Both the position numbers and the translations under genes were made by a program. From Chrysopilus asiliformis (Eukaryota; Arthropoda; Insecta; Diptera; Rhagionidae), in the NCBI GenBank assembly GCA_964034945.1, contig OZ035962.1, positions 53,128,231 through 53,192,230 on the forward strand: a stretch of 64,000 nt of DNA. The letters are read 5' to 3'. The notes under the pieces are model-generated. The model was not told the DNA's origin and searched no databases. It worked only from the letters and a program-made list of their open reading frames with translations. Below, piece after piece: positions 31,932 to 41,703 of the stretch (its first letter is position 1; every line of letters starts with the position of its first letter).

Positions 31932-32215
31932 CTAGGGGTTGCGCCCCAAACCGCTTCGCAATTCATCCCCCTTCCGCAGGTCGGCCTTCGGCCTCGCCCC
32001 TCACGCTTGAATTATTGGAATTTGATGTATGGAGATGTTACGTAAAATTATTTAAATATATTTCAGCTCTCGCATTCCTCTTTACTCGGCCTTCAGCCTC
32101 GAGTCAAATGCATATAGTTAACCCAAAAAAGGGAAATTTTTTTAGAGACATTTTTCTTTGTGACCCAACGGTGTATTACAAAATCGTACTGTTTACTCAC
32201 AATATATTCAACTAG
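31932..32215 (-). mobile_element. Helitron 3' end fragment(s) with GC-rich hairpins
   Basis: On the minus strand ggggcgcaacccCTAG|T ends at 31932, a hairpin followed by CTAG and T. The plus strand continues with ccgcttcgcaatt and ggtcggccttcggcctcgcc. A second similar end occurs at 32212. The GC-rich string stands out sharply from its AT-rich surroundings. Confidence 0.6.
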
Positions 32216-32310
32216 AGGCTGCGCCCCGGACCGCTTCGCGGTTCACCCCACACCCACAGGTCGGCCTTCGGCCTCGAATCATACGCGGCCTACGGCCACG
32301 CGTTTTATAT
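32216..32310. repeat. String of GC-rich mini-hairpins
   Basis: accgcttcgcggtt, ggtcggccttcggcctcg and cgcggcctacggccacgcg are consecutive perfect or near-perfect hairpins. Related pieces lie at 31945-31995 and, diverged, at 32085 and 32460. They form the subterminal part of the Helitron 3' end. Confidence 0.75.
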
Positions 32311-32519
32311 CTTTATCTATACTGAGAAATATCTGGAAAAATTTGACAATATATTTTGAAATAATAGGTTATTGCCCATTACACTAAAAGATTATAAAAA
32401 TACACGCAAATTTCAAATTTACAATAATATAGATTCTGCGCCTCTGGAAGAACCACGCCTTACTCGGCTAGGTAGTTACTCGGCTTTTGACCTCGGGTCT
32501 GACTTTGCACGGAGCTGGG

Positions 32520-32885
32520 TAGATATTATTGGGCGAACAATTTCCCTGAGGGCTGGCCTTCCTAATGGAGAAAACCTAATCCAAATCCGATCAATGTTGT
32601 AGTACATAGCAGGTGAGGGGTTTACCGAGAGGGGAGGGGATAGATTTTAGTGGGCGAAAAATTTCCCTGAGGGCAGGCCTTCCTAATGGAGAAAACCTAA
32701 TCCAAGTCCCGTCAGTGTTGTAGTAGATAGCAGGCGAGGGAGTCTACCGAGAAGGTAGGGGGTAGATATTAGTGGGCGAAAAATTTCCTTGAGGAAGGAC
32801 TTCTCTATTAGTGAAAGCCGCACCCCAATCGGTTGAACGGTTCGAAAGTTATCAGGGGAGGGGTATCGAAGAAGAGGGGGGAGGT
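32520..32885 (+). repeat. Tandem repeat of 121-122 bp, three units
   Basis: tagatattattgggcga at 32520, tagattttagtgggcga at 32641 and tagatattagtgggcga at 32763. The unit sequence is different from the 122-bp minisatellite although the period is the same. Confidence 0.85.
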
Positions 32886-33119
32886 CAATAAAAATTAGTC
32901 TATCATTTATTCTGCCAGTAATTCTACATGTATGCAAAGTTTCGTCGAAATCGGTTGGGCTGATTTCACGTGATGTCGGAACAAAATTCAACAGACAGAC
33001 AGAATTACAGATTTATGATATGTGTAGAAAGCTTACATACCAGCCGTTGTGGGGTAAAAGTTTTTTGTGAAAATTTTCTTGCGCAAAAAAAACAACGAAA
33101 TAACTTAAAACTTTTGAAA

Positions 33120-33575
33120 AAAATCGTTATGCCTTCAGGACCTCTCGTTCCGAATTTTCAATTTCTAACACCGGATTCGTGATCAGCGAACCCGGAAACC
33201 CCCTAACACCATTTTTCCCCGGAAAAAATGGGAAAAAGGAAATTTGCTGTATCCTTACAGGACCTTCCTTTTCCAATTTCGAAAATCTAACACCGGATTC
33301 GTGATCAGCGAGCCCGAAAACCCCCTAATGCCATTTTTTCCCGGGAAAAATGGGCAAACGCATATTTGCGTTATCCTTACAGGACTTTCCGTTTTGAACT
33401 TTGAAAATCTAACACCGGATTCATGATCAGCGACCTCGGAAACCCCCTAATGCCATTTTTTCCCGGAAGAAATGGGAAAAAGGATATTTGCGTTATCCTT
33501 ACAGGACTTTCCGTTTTGAATTTTGAAAATCTAACACCGGATTCGTGATCAGCGACCCCGAAAACCCCCGAGTGA
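33120..33575 (-). repeat. 122-bp minisatellite, about 3.7 units (best-preserved array)
   Basis: atccttacaggac occurs at 33251, 33373 and 33495, an exact 122-bp period. Other conserved parts are aatctaacaccggattcgtg, atcagcgaccccgaaaaccc and ttttttcccgggaaaaatgg. Confidence 0.92.
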
Positions 33576-33776
33576 AACTTTTCAGCCTCCTATTCAGCAG
33601 GATTCATGGCGAAAATCACGGTTTAAAAATACCCAAACCCCCTTTACCCCGTTCACCCCCTTAGGGGTAAAATTTCGAAAAACCCCGCCTTAGTGAGCGC
33701 CTACGCAATGATTGGGACATACTGTGAAAGTTTCAAGTCTCTAGCTTCAGGGGTTTGGGCTTGGCGTTGATGAGTC

Positions 33777-33818
33777 AGTCAGTCAGTCAGTCAGTCAGTC
33801 ACTCACTCAGTCAGGTTA
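33777..33818 (+). repeat. (CAGT)n microsatellite
   Basis: gagtcagtcagtcagtcagt with a few interruptions, just inside a Helitron 5' end. Confidence 0.9.
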
Positions 33819-33973
33819 AACGATTTTATATATAGAGATAACGGTAAAATGTGGTTATCCACACGGGGAAAGACAATATTGTGGGAAATGTTATTCTTTT
33901 TAATTCATGTCATACATTGAAGCACCAAATCCCTTTAGAATTGCAGAAGATAGCAGGTGAGGGCTATACATAA

Positions 33974-34454
33974 CGATGGTATCTATACTGTTTTTTCCAG
34001 TATAATATTGTTTTTCAGACTCCAATACTGCATTACTGCTTTTTTCCCCAAAATACTGTATTTAAATTCTCAGAAAACTTTAATTCTTCAACGTTTCAAA
34101 ATTCAAATTTATTAATAGCAATGCAAAACGTCAGTGGCAACACATGGCAAGTGTAAATACATTCAAACGACGAACAGCGCAGTATTGATGGCAACATGTC
34201 ATATAGATTCGCTTCTTCCTTTCCCCATCGATTACTGTCTTGTCATTATTCATCCTTCTTCAGAACGCGTTACTTTGATTTTGCTTTCCATTGTTAATTT
34301 AAAAGAATAAAAATGTCGAAATTAAGAGCAAAGACACAAATTTTCATTGAATAAAATTTATAATGCGAAAAATACTGTTTTTGAAATCGATTTACTGCTT
34401 TTTTAAATTTTTAGGTGAAATATACTGTTTTTTGTCCGAAAAAAGATACCATCG
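33974..34454. mobile_element. Possible MITE with subterminal repeats (hAT-like?)
   Basis: cgatggtatct at the left and agataccatcg at the right are 11-bp inverted ends. Copies of tactgttttttt-like motifs lie near both ends. No clear target duplication, so the family is unsure. Confidence 0.4.
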
Positions 34455-34759
34455 CTGACGTCTCTCATGGTGAAAATCGGATCCGAAACCCTTAAGCGCA
34501 TAAAGAGGTTTCAAGAGAGGGAAAGGGGTTGCTATTAAACTGTATCCGACACCCTTGAGTAAGAGATATCAGAAGAAACGGGGATTGACATCAAAAAGAA
34601 TCATATCCTTTATTCTGTCAATAAATAGGAAAAGGACCTGTGTGCAAAGTTTGATCAAAATCGGCCGCGCCGTTTTTGCGTGATGTCGGAACAAACATTC
34701 AGTCAAACAGACAGAAATACCGACCGACATACAGACAGACGGACAAACATAAATTTTAA

Positions 34760-34957
34760 GCATAACAAAACCTATAATTGCCAGTCTGGCAATTATTAGA
34801 AACTCGTATAGTGATATTCCTATCAAAATTCGAACAGTTGTATCAAAATTCCAGTTTGAAGTCAAACTTTCCAATAAGATTTTTTAAAATTTGTTCCAAT
34901 AGGATTTTGATGTATGGGAGTTTTATTTAGAATCATATCCTAAATAACTTTTGTTCA
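34760..34957 (+). repeat. Dispersed ~195-bp repeat, copy 2
   Basis: ataattgccagtctggcaat followed by the same sequence as at 28867-29065, with scattered differences. Confidence 0.8.
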
Positions 34958-35570
34958 TACAAAATCGCTTTGCCTTTTAAATATATAGATGAGTCTCGAT
35001 CATAACAACACGGATCGCAGCTGGGCGTTTAATGAAGGGGTAAAATACCCATGCTCGAAGCCAGGGTTGCTGGTGCCAAGGTTTTGTTTTTTTAATTTAT
35101 TTTTTTTTTCATTTAGTTAAAACAAATTTTTTTCTTTGTGATTTTTGTGTTTTTTTTTTGTATGTGAAAACTGTTTAAAACAAAAATAGAGACACTAATT
35201 ATAAACCGAAAACGATTTTGATCAGATTTTCACCATTGTCTGTGATGATAATATTATATGACTGAAGTTAGCTTGCCCGTGAGGAGGCTGGAAAAACTAA
35301 TTGGGTATTAGAGTTTTAAAATTCAAAACCAAAAGTCTTGAAGCGAACATGTTTATTTTTTAAAAGTTATTTCTGGAAGTTTTTAGCCCGACAACGATGG
35401 GTCTGCATCTAGTAAAATATTATTAAAAATTGGTGGAAAAGTAAAATGGACACATCTAAAGATAGAGAGCTCTCTTTTTTTTAAAAAAAAGGATCATCAA
35501 AATCGGAGCCGCTGGAGCTCTGCGGAAAGAAATCCAAACAAAATCGCTTTGCCTTTTAAATATATAGATT
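34958..35570. mobile_element. Helitron fragments of a second 5' type and a 3' end
   Basis: cgctttgccttttaaatata|tagat occurs at about 34966, 35546 and 37130; on the minus strand this reads TC TATATATTTAAAAGGC, a Helitron-like 5' end. A plus-strand 3' end lies at 35387-35413 (cccgacaacgatgggtctgc, atCTAG|T). The interval 35100-35300 is AT-rich with no feature recognised. Confidence 0.5.
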
Positions 35571-35842
35571 CGTGATCAGCGACCCCAAAAACCCCCGAGT
35601 GATACTTTTCAGCCTCCTATTGAGCAAGATTCATGGCGAAAATCACGGTTTAAAAACACCCAAACCCCCTTTACCCCCCGTTCACCCCCTTAGCGATAAA
35701 ATTTCGAAAAATCTCGCCTTAGTGAGCGCCTACGCGATGGTTGGGACATATTGTGAAAGTTTCAAGTCTCTAGCTTCAGGGGTTTGGGCTGGACGTTGAT
35801 GAGTCAGTCACTCAGTCAGGTTAAACGATTTTATATCTAGAG
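35571..35842 (-). mobile_element. Helitron 5' fragment, same type as 33834
   Basis: ttcgtgatcagcgaccccaa through tttcaagtctctagcttcag and gttgatgagtcagtcactca to acgattttatatctagaga; closely similar to 33545-33834. The unrelated 5' end at 35570 joins it inside the minisatellite unit, suggesting a later insertion. Confidence 0.65.
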
Positions 35843-35912
35843 AAGACAGATATTTTTAATTTTACGTTTAAAAAACTCAATTTCAACAAAAAAATAAAAT
35901 AAAAAAAAATAT

Positions 35913-35970
35913 TTTGCCACCGCTCAGAATTGAACCCGTACCTGGCGCGATGTAGTTTACACTAATTCAG
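35913..35970 (-). repeat. tRNA-like fragment 1
   Basis: On the minus strand a B-box-like gtacgggttcaattctga follows tacatcgcgccag. Only the anticodon-to-T-arm part is present; no intact cloverleaf. Confidence 0.4.
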
Positions 35971-36224
35971 TAGTAAGAATATAAATTTGAAAGATAAATT
36001 AAGTAATAAAAAACAGGCTGTCATTGGGAACTGCCAACAGAAGTGAAAACAATAATATAGGTCATTTTGTCGTGTATTTATACCTATATATTTTTCAACC
36101 TGAAATTTTGAAAATATATGCTAATAAGCAGTAAATTTCAAATAAAAGTCAATATGCATATTAAGGTTTGAATTCCTGAGCAGCACATGATTTTCTTATA
36201 CTATTTGTTGTATAGAGATATTTA

Positions 36225-36530
36225 ATGCTAGAGATATTTAATTCTTTCTGTATAAGAATGCCACGTGCTGTTCAGAAATTTTCTGTGTAATTTTATTTTG
36301 CTGTATATTTTCAAAAAAAAACATCGATTTTTTGTTGTATAAGGAAGTCAACTGGTGTTCAGAAACCTTCTGTCTCATTTTATTTTGCTGTATATTTTCC
36401 AAAAAAACAAATCGATTTTTTGGTGTATAACATAACAAAGTCACGTGCTGTTCAGAAATTTTCTATCTAATTTTATTTTGCTCTGTACTGTCTTCCAAAA
36501 AAATCGATTTTTTCTGTATCAAAAAATCAA
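36225..36530 (-). repeat. ~90-bp tandem repeat, about 3.5 units
   Basis: Each unit has cacgtgctgttcagaaattt (or a variant), attttattttgctgtatatt and aaatcgattttttgttgtat. Unit boundaries vary by a few bases. Confidence 0.85.
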
Positions 36531-36688
36531 ATGAAAGCAAATCAGCATTCTTAAGCTGTTAAATTAGCTTGTCGGTGACGCGAACTCATAAGATTTTACC
36601 CATCCAAAAATCGCCCAACGCGCCTAAAGAAGTATAATATAAATAAAATAAGTAATTTAAGGTCAAAAAAAAATTTTAAAAAAACATT

Positions 36689-36748
36689 TTGTCACCACTC
36701 GGAATCGAACCCGCACATCTGGCGCATTGTAGTCTAACACTTATTCAG
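36689..36748 (-). repeat. tRNA-like fragment 2
   Basis: Minus strand: gttagactacaatgcgccag then gtgcgggttcgattccgagt, with a well-formed B box (GGTTCGATTCC). Confidence 0.45.
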
Positions 36749-36846
36749 GAGTAAAAATGTAAACTTAAAGATAAATTAAGTAATAATATATTAATAAAAG
36801 TAAATAAATCAACAAAAAAAAATTTTGAAAAGAAAAAAAAAGAATT

Positions 36847-36920
36847 TTGTCACCGATAAAAATTGAACCCGGTGCTTGGCGCATGGTAGTCCAACTTCTA
36901 ACTGACTGCGCTGATCAGAC
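36847..36920 (-). repeat. tRNA-like fragment 3, with A and B boxes
   Basis: Minus strand: atcagcgcagtcagttagaa resembles a D-arm/A box, ggactaccatgcgccaa the anticodon region and caccgggttcaatttttat the B box. The acceptor stem does not pair cleanly. This and the two other copies suggest a tRNA-derived SINE or captured tRNA relic. Confidence 0.5.
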
Positions 36921-37185
36921 AGTACGGAATGTCGTGTTAACATTGAAGACTTAGTTAGCGGCATATTTATAATTTTGAAAGGCAAATCACTAATAAAGTA
37001 TTATTAAAAATTGAAAAAAAGTAAAACGGACAAATCTACAGCTATAGAGCTTTCATTAAAAAAAAAAGAATCATCAAAATCGGTTCCATAGGAACTGCAG
37101 GAGCTCTGTCGAAAGAAATCCATACAAAATCGCTTTGCCTTTTAAATATATAGATTCTTAAAAAAATTATTTGTTATTGGCCTAA

Positions 37186-37775
37186 ATCTCAAGAACATCC
37201 CTAGAACGAATTTTGAAACGCTGGGACCTAATGGGTTAAATGTGAATAAACAAAATTGCAAGCTATGGGGCGAACAGAATCCTAGGACATTACACATCAA
37301 TTACACTCCTTTAGATGTATCACTCAATAACACTCCTTTAGATGCACTGGTGTTATTTTTTTCACCAGGGCTCTGTATATGTCTATGATCAATAATTTTT
37401 TGCAACCTGTAAGTAGCGGAGGATAACCCAAACATATGGTTCCAGCAAGATGGAACCACTGCACATACAGCAGCAGCAACTATGGAGCTTTTTCGTGAAC
37501 TGTTTAATGACCGAATAGCTTAAAAAAATCGATTTTACTTGGCCTCCTCGTTCACCAGTTTTGACGGCACCTGATTTTGCTATGGCGCTATTTAAAAGGG
37601 ATGGCGTATGTAAATAAACCTTAAACAATTCAATAACTAAAGCAGAACATCCGTGGTGAAATAAGCAACTTGGAGCCACAAGATCTGCGCTTGGTGGAAA
37701 ATGCACCTGAAAGAGTAAATATTTGTCAACAAAAGAATGGGAATCACTTGAGTGATGTGATGTCATTTTTTATAT
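37186..37775 (+). pseudogene. Mariner-type (IS630) transposase, C-terminal part
   Basis: After the second copy of the target duplication the plus strand reads ISRTSLERILKRWDLMG, then VNKQNCKLWGEQNPR (region after the first catalytic Asp). From 37428 it reads WFQQDGTTAHTAAATMELF, with the second catalytic Asp, then in other frames WPPRSPVLTAPDFAMALFKR, the third acidic site, and ERVNICQQKNGNHLSDVM at the C-terminus. Several frameshifts and an internal stop separate these blocks. A sequence like a mariner-family end (tgggccaccctata) lies at 37861. The minus-strand ORF at 37389-37766 is a shadow. Confidence 0.75.
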
Positions 37776-38169
37776 ATTGAAAAAAAATTTCACTAATTAT
37801 ATTTTCTTTTAAATTAGTGAAAAAAAAAGTTTTTGATATTTTTAATCATTCAGTCTCATTTGGGCCACCCTATACTATTACTACGTTAGGTGAAATGATT
37901 CGATAACTTAATACATATATTGAACCTTAATATATATATATATAAAAATGAATCGTGGTCGGTGCGGCTATCCATAAGTCGGCTGAATATAATCCGATTT
38001 ACATGGGGATTTCTTTCTTGGATTCGTATTGAACCAGTATAGGGATTCTGAGGGAACTGTCGATAATTATCGACAAGCGACTTATGTGCACATATTCAAC
38101 TTTCTTTTAATTGTGTTGGTGGATACAGCACACTAATGCAGGTTTGACTTCCAATGCGATTTTCTTCAC
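37776..38169. other. Transposon end and Helitron-like start; no gene
   Basis: Contains the probable mariner-type right end (ggccaccctata) and at about 37930 tatatatataaaaatgaatc, the Helitron 5' type seen at 59933. The remainder is unassigned. Confidence 0.45.
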
Positions 38170-38640
38170 TCGGGTAACACTAATGGTTTGACGTCTGGAA
38201 ATCTATTCCACATTTCCGACGTTTTTATTGACATTTCCAAGGGATATCACTTGCTTTGTGAGGTGGTGAAAACAGTGCGTTTGCGTAGAAGTTTAGCGCA
38301 TACAAAACACCAAGAGCAGGCGATATTAAAATTTGATTAGGCATGTGCAGAGTCAACATTTCAATGATTTCCACTGCTAGTGCCTGTGGAAGCCCATTTA
38401 TTTCTATAAACCTCACAAACACATAAATATCGCAAAAGGATCTGACTCGTCCCGTAGATTTCGCCTCATTATTCGCATTTGATTCCTCCTAAGGTAATAA
38501 TAAACGGATACTGTGGAATTCATTGTTTTTGGTAAATTATCAAAAACACTATCTAAAGTTTTTCGCGGTACTTTTCGTTGTCCACTTCTCTCACATTTGC
38601 GGCTGTCAAATCGAGAATTTTTGGGTTACTTATTACACTT
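38170..38640 (-). pseudogene. PIF/Harbinger transposase relic, N-terminal part
   Basis: On the minus strand MRIMRRNLRDESDPF near 38465 begins a typical Harbinger transposase N-terminus. After a frameshift FVRFIEINGLPQALAVEIIE continues and reaches GVLYALNFYANALF, close to the family's conserved LKVLxALNFYAxGSYQ. NRFPDVKP further on fits the region before the first catalytic Asp. Frames change several times and the DDE core is missing. No TIR is linked to it. Confidence 0.6.
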
Positions 38641-39489
38641 GCAACTTATAAATTGAATTCAATTATTTATTGATGCTATAGTATTAAGTATAAATTCAGT
38701 ACAAACTTAATAACAATGATAAAGTGGTAAAATTCAGTCAAGAAATTCTATATAACAAATTTAATATAATGAGAATGTATTTACACACATACCATTAGCA
38801 TTGCAACTTATAAAATTCACATCGGGCAGGTAAAAAATTCTTCATCGCTGCGGATCTTCAAGAAAATTTCCTAACTTTAAAAAAATTCCCTCTTTTCGAC
38901 ATTCCACTGGCGATAAGTATCGATTATGCTCAGAATCCGTGTACAGGTAAAAACACTACGGAGCCGAAAAATGGAAATTTCCACCGGAAAAGTCCGAAAA
39001 TCTTGAAAAACCGAAATTGCATACTTTCAGATGTTGCTGGTGGCATCGGTTTTCTGGCTTGCACTTTCAGTAATTCCAAATCAAAAATCCCGATTCTTTT
39101 TTCGTTTTGTTGGAAAACTCGAGAAAATTTTGGGGAAAAGCGGGAATATCGAAAAATTGAAACTTTGCATTTTGTATGGGATTATGGTATGGAAGGAGAA
39201 AATATTGTATTTGAAACTGAAAAACGGATAATTTTGTCTCTCACGATAATGTTATGGCCAACAGATGGTGTGAAATTTGTTTGCCAAGGGGCAAGGGGAA
39301 CGTAAAAGAATCGGTATAAATCAAACAATTTATTTTAGCGAATTCAAGTTGAGAGTTTCAAATCTCGGTTATTACTAAATACAATTCATTTCGTTATCGT
39401 TAAGAGAATAGGCAAATTTTAGAATCCAATAATTTTACAGTTAATAATTCAATTCATTACAAAATTGGCTTTGTTAAATAATTCGGCAT
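38641..39489. other. No gene seen; shared repeat piece
   Basis: 38641-39000 is AT-rich with a short repeated phrase (ttgcaacttataaa at 38649 and 38805). 39186-39270 shares sequence with 23745-23820. 39306-39489 is downstream of the BEL/Pao stop and may include its 3' UTR; no LTR was identified. Confidence 0.4.
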
Positions 39490-40423
39490 TTAAATTTCAA
39501 CATCCTCCGGGCCGGCGATGCCTCGTACTTCTAGGGGATAAAGATGCTGAACTGAACGTCTAACACGTTTTCCGTCTCCGATGCGAACTTCACATGCTCG
39601 TACTTTTCCGTCTCGTCCTGGAAAGCAAGTCTCGACTAAAGCCAATCGCCAATGGATTCGAGGCAATGCTTGGTCGTACACCATAACTACGTCGTCTACT
39701 TTGATGGCTTTCGAAAAGTTACCGTTTGTATGATGAGCAGATCGCAGAAGTCGTAAATATTCGTTTTTCCAACGTTTCCAAAAATTTGATATGGTCTGCA
39801 ATCGCGATATCCACTTTTGACGTAAGTCATTCCGGGTCGTCAATAATCGCTGTTCCTCAATTACGTTACCAGTTTTGTAGTATCCCTTTAAAAAACTTTC
39901 AGGAGATAAAGGCGTTAAGTCTCTTGGATCATCGCTAATATACGTAAGTGGTCTAGCATTGATTATTGCTTCCGCTTCCACCAAAAATGTCTGTAATTGT
40001 TCATTGTCCAATTTCGCCCTCCATATCGCCACCTTCAAGATATCCTTCACGCTTTTTACCATCCGTTCCCAGAATCCTCCCCACCATGGGGCGCGCTCAA
40101 CTATGAATTTCCACTTAATTCTATGACAAGTTAAGAACTCTTGAAAATTTTCGCTTTGTAAAATGCCACTGAGGCCTCTTAGTTCGATTGCTGATCGCTT
40201 GAAAGTCCGCGCGTTGTCAGAATATATCTCGGTGGGTGTACCTCTCCTAGCAACGAATCGTCGCAATGCCATAAGACAACTTTCGGTCGTCATATTGGGA
40301 ACGAGTTCTAAATGTACAGCGCGAACTACCGCGCAGGTAATTACCAGATGATAAACTTTATTTTCTGCGCCAGAAATCTTCGTATAAAGCGGTCTCGCAA
40401 AATCAATCCCTATTATGTCAAAC
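39490..40423 (-). pseudogene. BEL/Pao integrase, C-terminal piece
   Basis: The integrase core begins at the insertion site with DIIGIDFARPL (first Asp), continues through CAVVRAVHLELV and YSDNARTF (second Asp), and has APWWGGFWERMVKSVK with the catalytic Glu. The C-terminal module typical of BEL/Pao (DUF5641-like) follows: WKNEYLRLLRSAHH, ALPRIHWRLALVE and VRRSVQHLYPLEV, to a stop at 39490. This piece is open. Its first part lies at 58205-58645; the two are separated by a 17.8-kb Gypsy element. The apparent extension of the ORF to 40509 is LTR sequence. Confidence 0.92.
40420..40423. repeat. Target-site duplication AAAC (left) of the large Gypsy
   Basis: AAAC occurs directly before TGTGAGTAAC and again after ...GTCGTTACA at 58205-58208. 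Removing the element plus one copy makes the BEL/Pao frame continuous (TKPF followed by DIIGI). Confidence 0.92.
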
Positions 40424-41263
40424 TGTGAGTAACACTTCCCGATTGTGCCGTCTGATTGCATCAGCTGGGTTACAATTGGCCTTTTCGAGAGGTGTGGTGG
40501 AGGGATCATTAGACGAAGGCTGCATACCCTGCCTAAAATGGCTAGCTCGTCGGTCAGCTGGAGGTCGTAGGTTGCCTCGTCGTCCTCTCACCTACACACA
40601 TACGGGTATGCGGGGCAGCAGATCAACCAAAATAGGAAAAAGACAATCCCAGGCTGACTTTGGTCGCTGCGAACCTATAGAAAACTAAGGGGGAATAAAG
40701 AAGGTATAGCTCAACAAAAAAAAATGAAAATGATGGCGACAGCGAAGGCTTTTCCCACCCCTTTCCTGGATGATCCAGGCCAATAAATCGCCAGGCAAGC
40801 CATCAGCCTGAATTCCCTAAAAAAAATAACTCAAAAACCAACAAAAATCGATCAATCCATCGTCGCCATTCTTATGTCCCTGTTAGGATCTCCACGACAT
40901 CATCCTCGAGCATTCTTTCCTAAAAATAAACTATCTACGAAGTCATGTTTCAATTAAAAAAAACAGATATCACGATTCATTGCTCTTAAAGTCCTTGGAA
41001 AATGTTGACCGATCCTGTAAACAAGGTGAAATCAACGCGAAAAACCAAAGACTTTGACCTTTTTTCTTTTTAAAAGCATTTTCTCTAATTCCAAAAAAAA
41101 ATTTAATACTAGTCCAGTGTGCTACAAAACAAACTATTTTACCTAAGTGGCCACTCCTAACCAAAGGATATAATTCAATGAAATACAAAAATTTACTAAA
41201 CCCAAAAAATATGTGTAAATAAAAATAAAAAGAAACATGTAAATATAAATTCAAAATATAGGT

Positions 41264-41662
41264 AGTTAACTAATTTTGTAATTAGAACTTTAAAAAAATA
41301 TATTTTAAGTGGACTACTTGTCCACTATGGAATAAAACAATATAAAACTTTATATTAACTTTATTATGAGCCCAAGGCTGCGGAGTTTTAACCTTCAATA
41401 TACAGAATGGATTAAGAACTAAAGAACTTTATCTTATTCTAGCTCCTTTTATAATTTTAGATAAGCTTATATGACTATTACAAGATTAGGATGTTTCATC
41501 CTATGATTCGATGTACATTATTTAGACAGGTGTCTGTGAATCATTATGATGCTTTGATATTTCTATGTTTATATGATTGAGATTTTACTCATCGTTAGTC
41601 ATTTACAGTTATATGACAAATCTATAGTCGTTTACAGTTATATGTCAAATCTATATTTAACT
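41264..41662 (-). repeat. Errantivirus-like 3' LTR
   Basis: 399 bp, agttaactaattttgtaatt to ctatatttaact on the plus strand. The purine-rich primer aagaagggagg (minus) abuts it at 41663-41673. Confidence 0.95.
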
Positions 41663-41703
41663 CCTCCCTTCTTAAGACTTTTTGTCCTCAAAAAGAGTGA
41701 AAT

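Larger units (their letters stand above)
32212..33834 (-). mobile_element. Non-autonomous Helitron (minus strand)
   Basis: The 3' end is ...gaagcggtccggggcgcagcctCTAG|T (minus) at 32212. The 5' end at about 33834 is TC TATATATAAAATCGTTTAACC preceded on the plus strand by a CAGT run. Inside are a 121/122-bp tandem repeat (32520-32885), 122-bp minisatellite (33120-33575) and a conserved 5' block. No Rep/helicase gene. The 5' type recurs at about 35840 and 59650. Confidence 0.6.
35843..37154 (-). mobile_element. Probable Helitron with internal repeats and tRNA-like units
   Basis: Ends at 37154 with the cgctttgccttttaaatata 5' type on the minus strand. It contains three tRNA-like units and the tandem repeat at 36225-36530. 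36990-37154 is similar to 35420-35570. The left border is uncertain. Confidence 0.4.
31886..37185 (-). mobile_element. 5.3-kb compound insertion in a mariner-type gene
   Basis: Flanked by a 14-bp direct duplication. The left end is ataataataataaatcttta, which on the minus strand is a ...aataaagatttattattat tail, the 3' end of a LINE like that at 10371. The original insert was probably a LINE fragment on the minus strand, into which Helitrons, minisatellite, a MITE-like element and tRNA-like repeats were later inserted. No LINE ORF remains. Confidence 0.65.

Noticed and set aside
36847..36920. Functional tRNA gene
   Set aside because: A and B boxes are present but the acceptor and anticodon stems do not form a proper cloverleaf.
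39003..39305. Possible host exon or gene
   Set aside because: Two overlapping plus frames without a domain, and part of the sequence recurs at 23745-23820, so it is a dispersed repeat.
40425..40688. 87-residue ORF repeated at 55870
   Set aside because: It is duplicated only because it is in the LTR; no conserved domain and no element function there.
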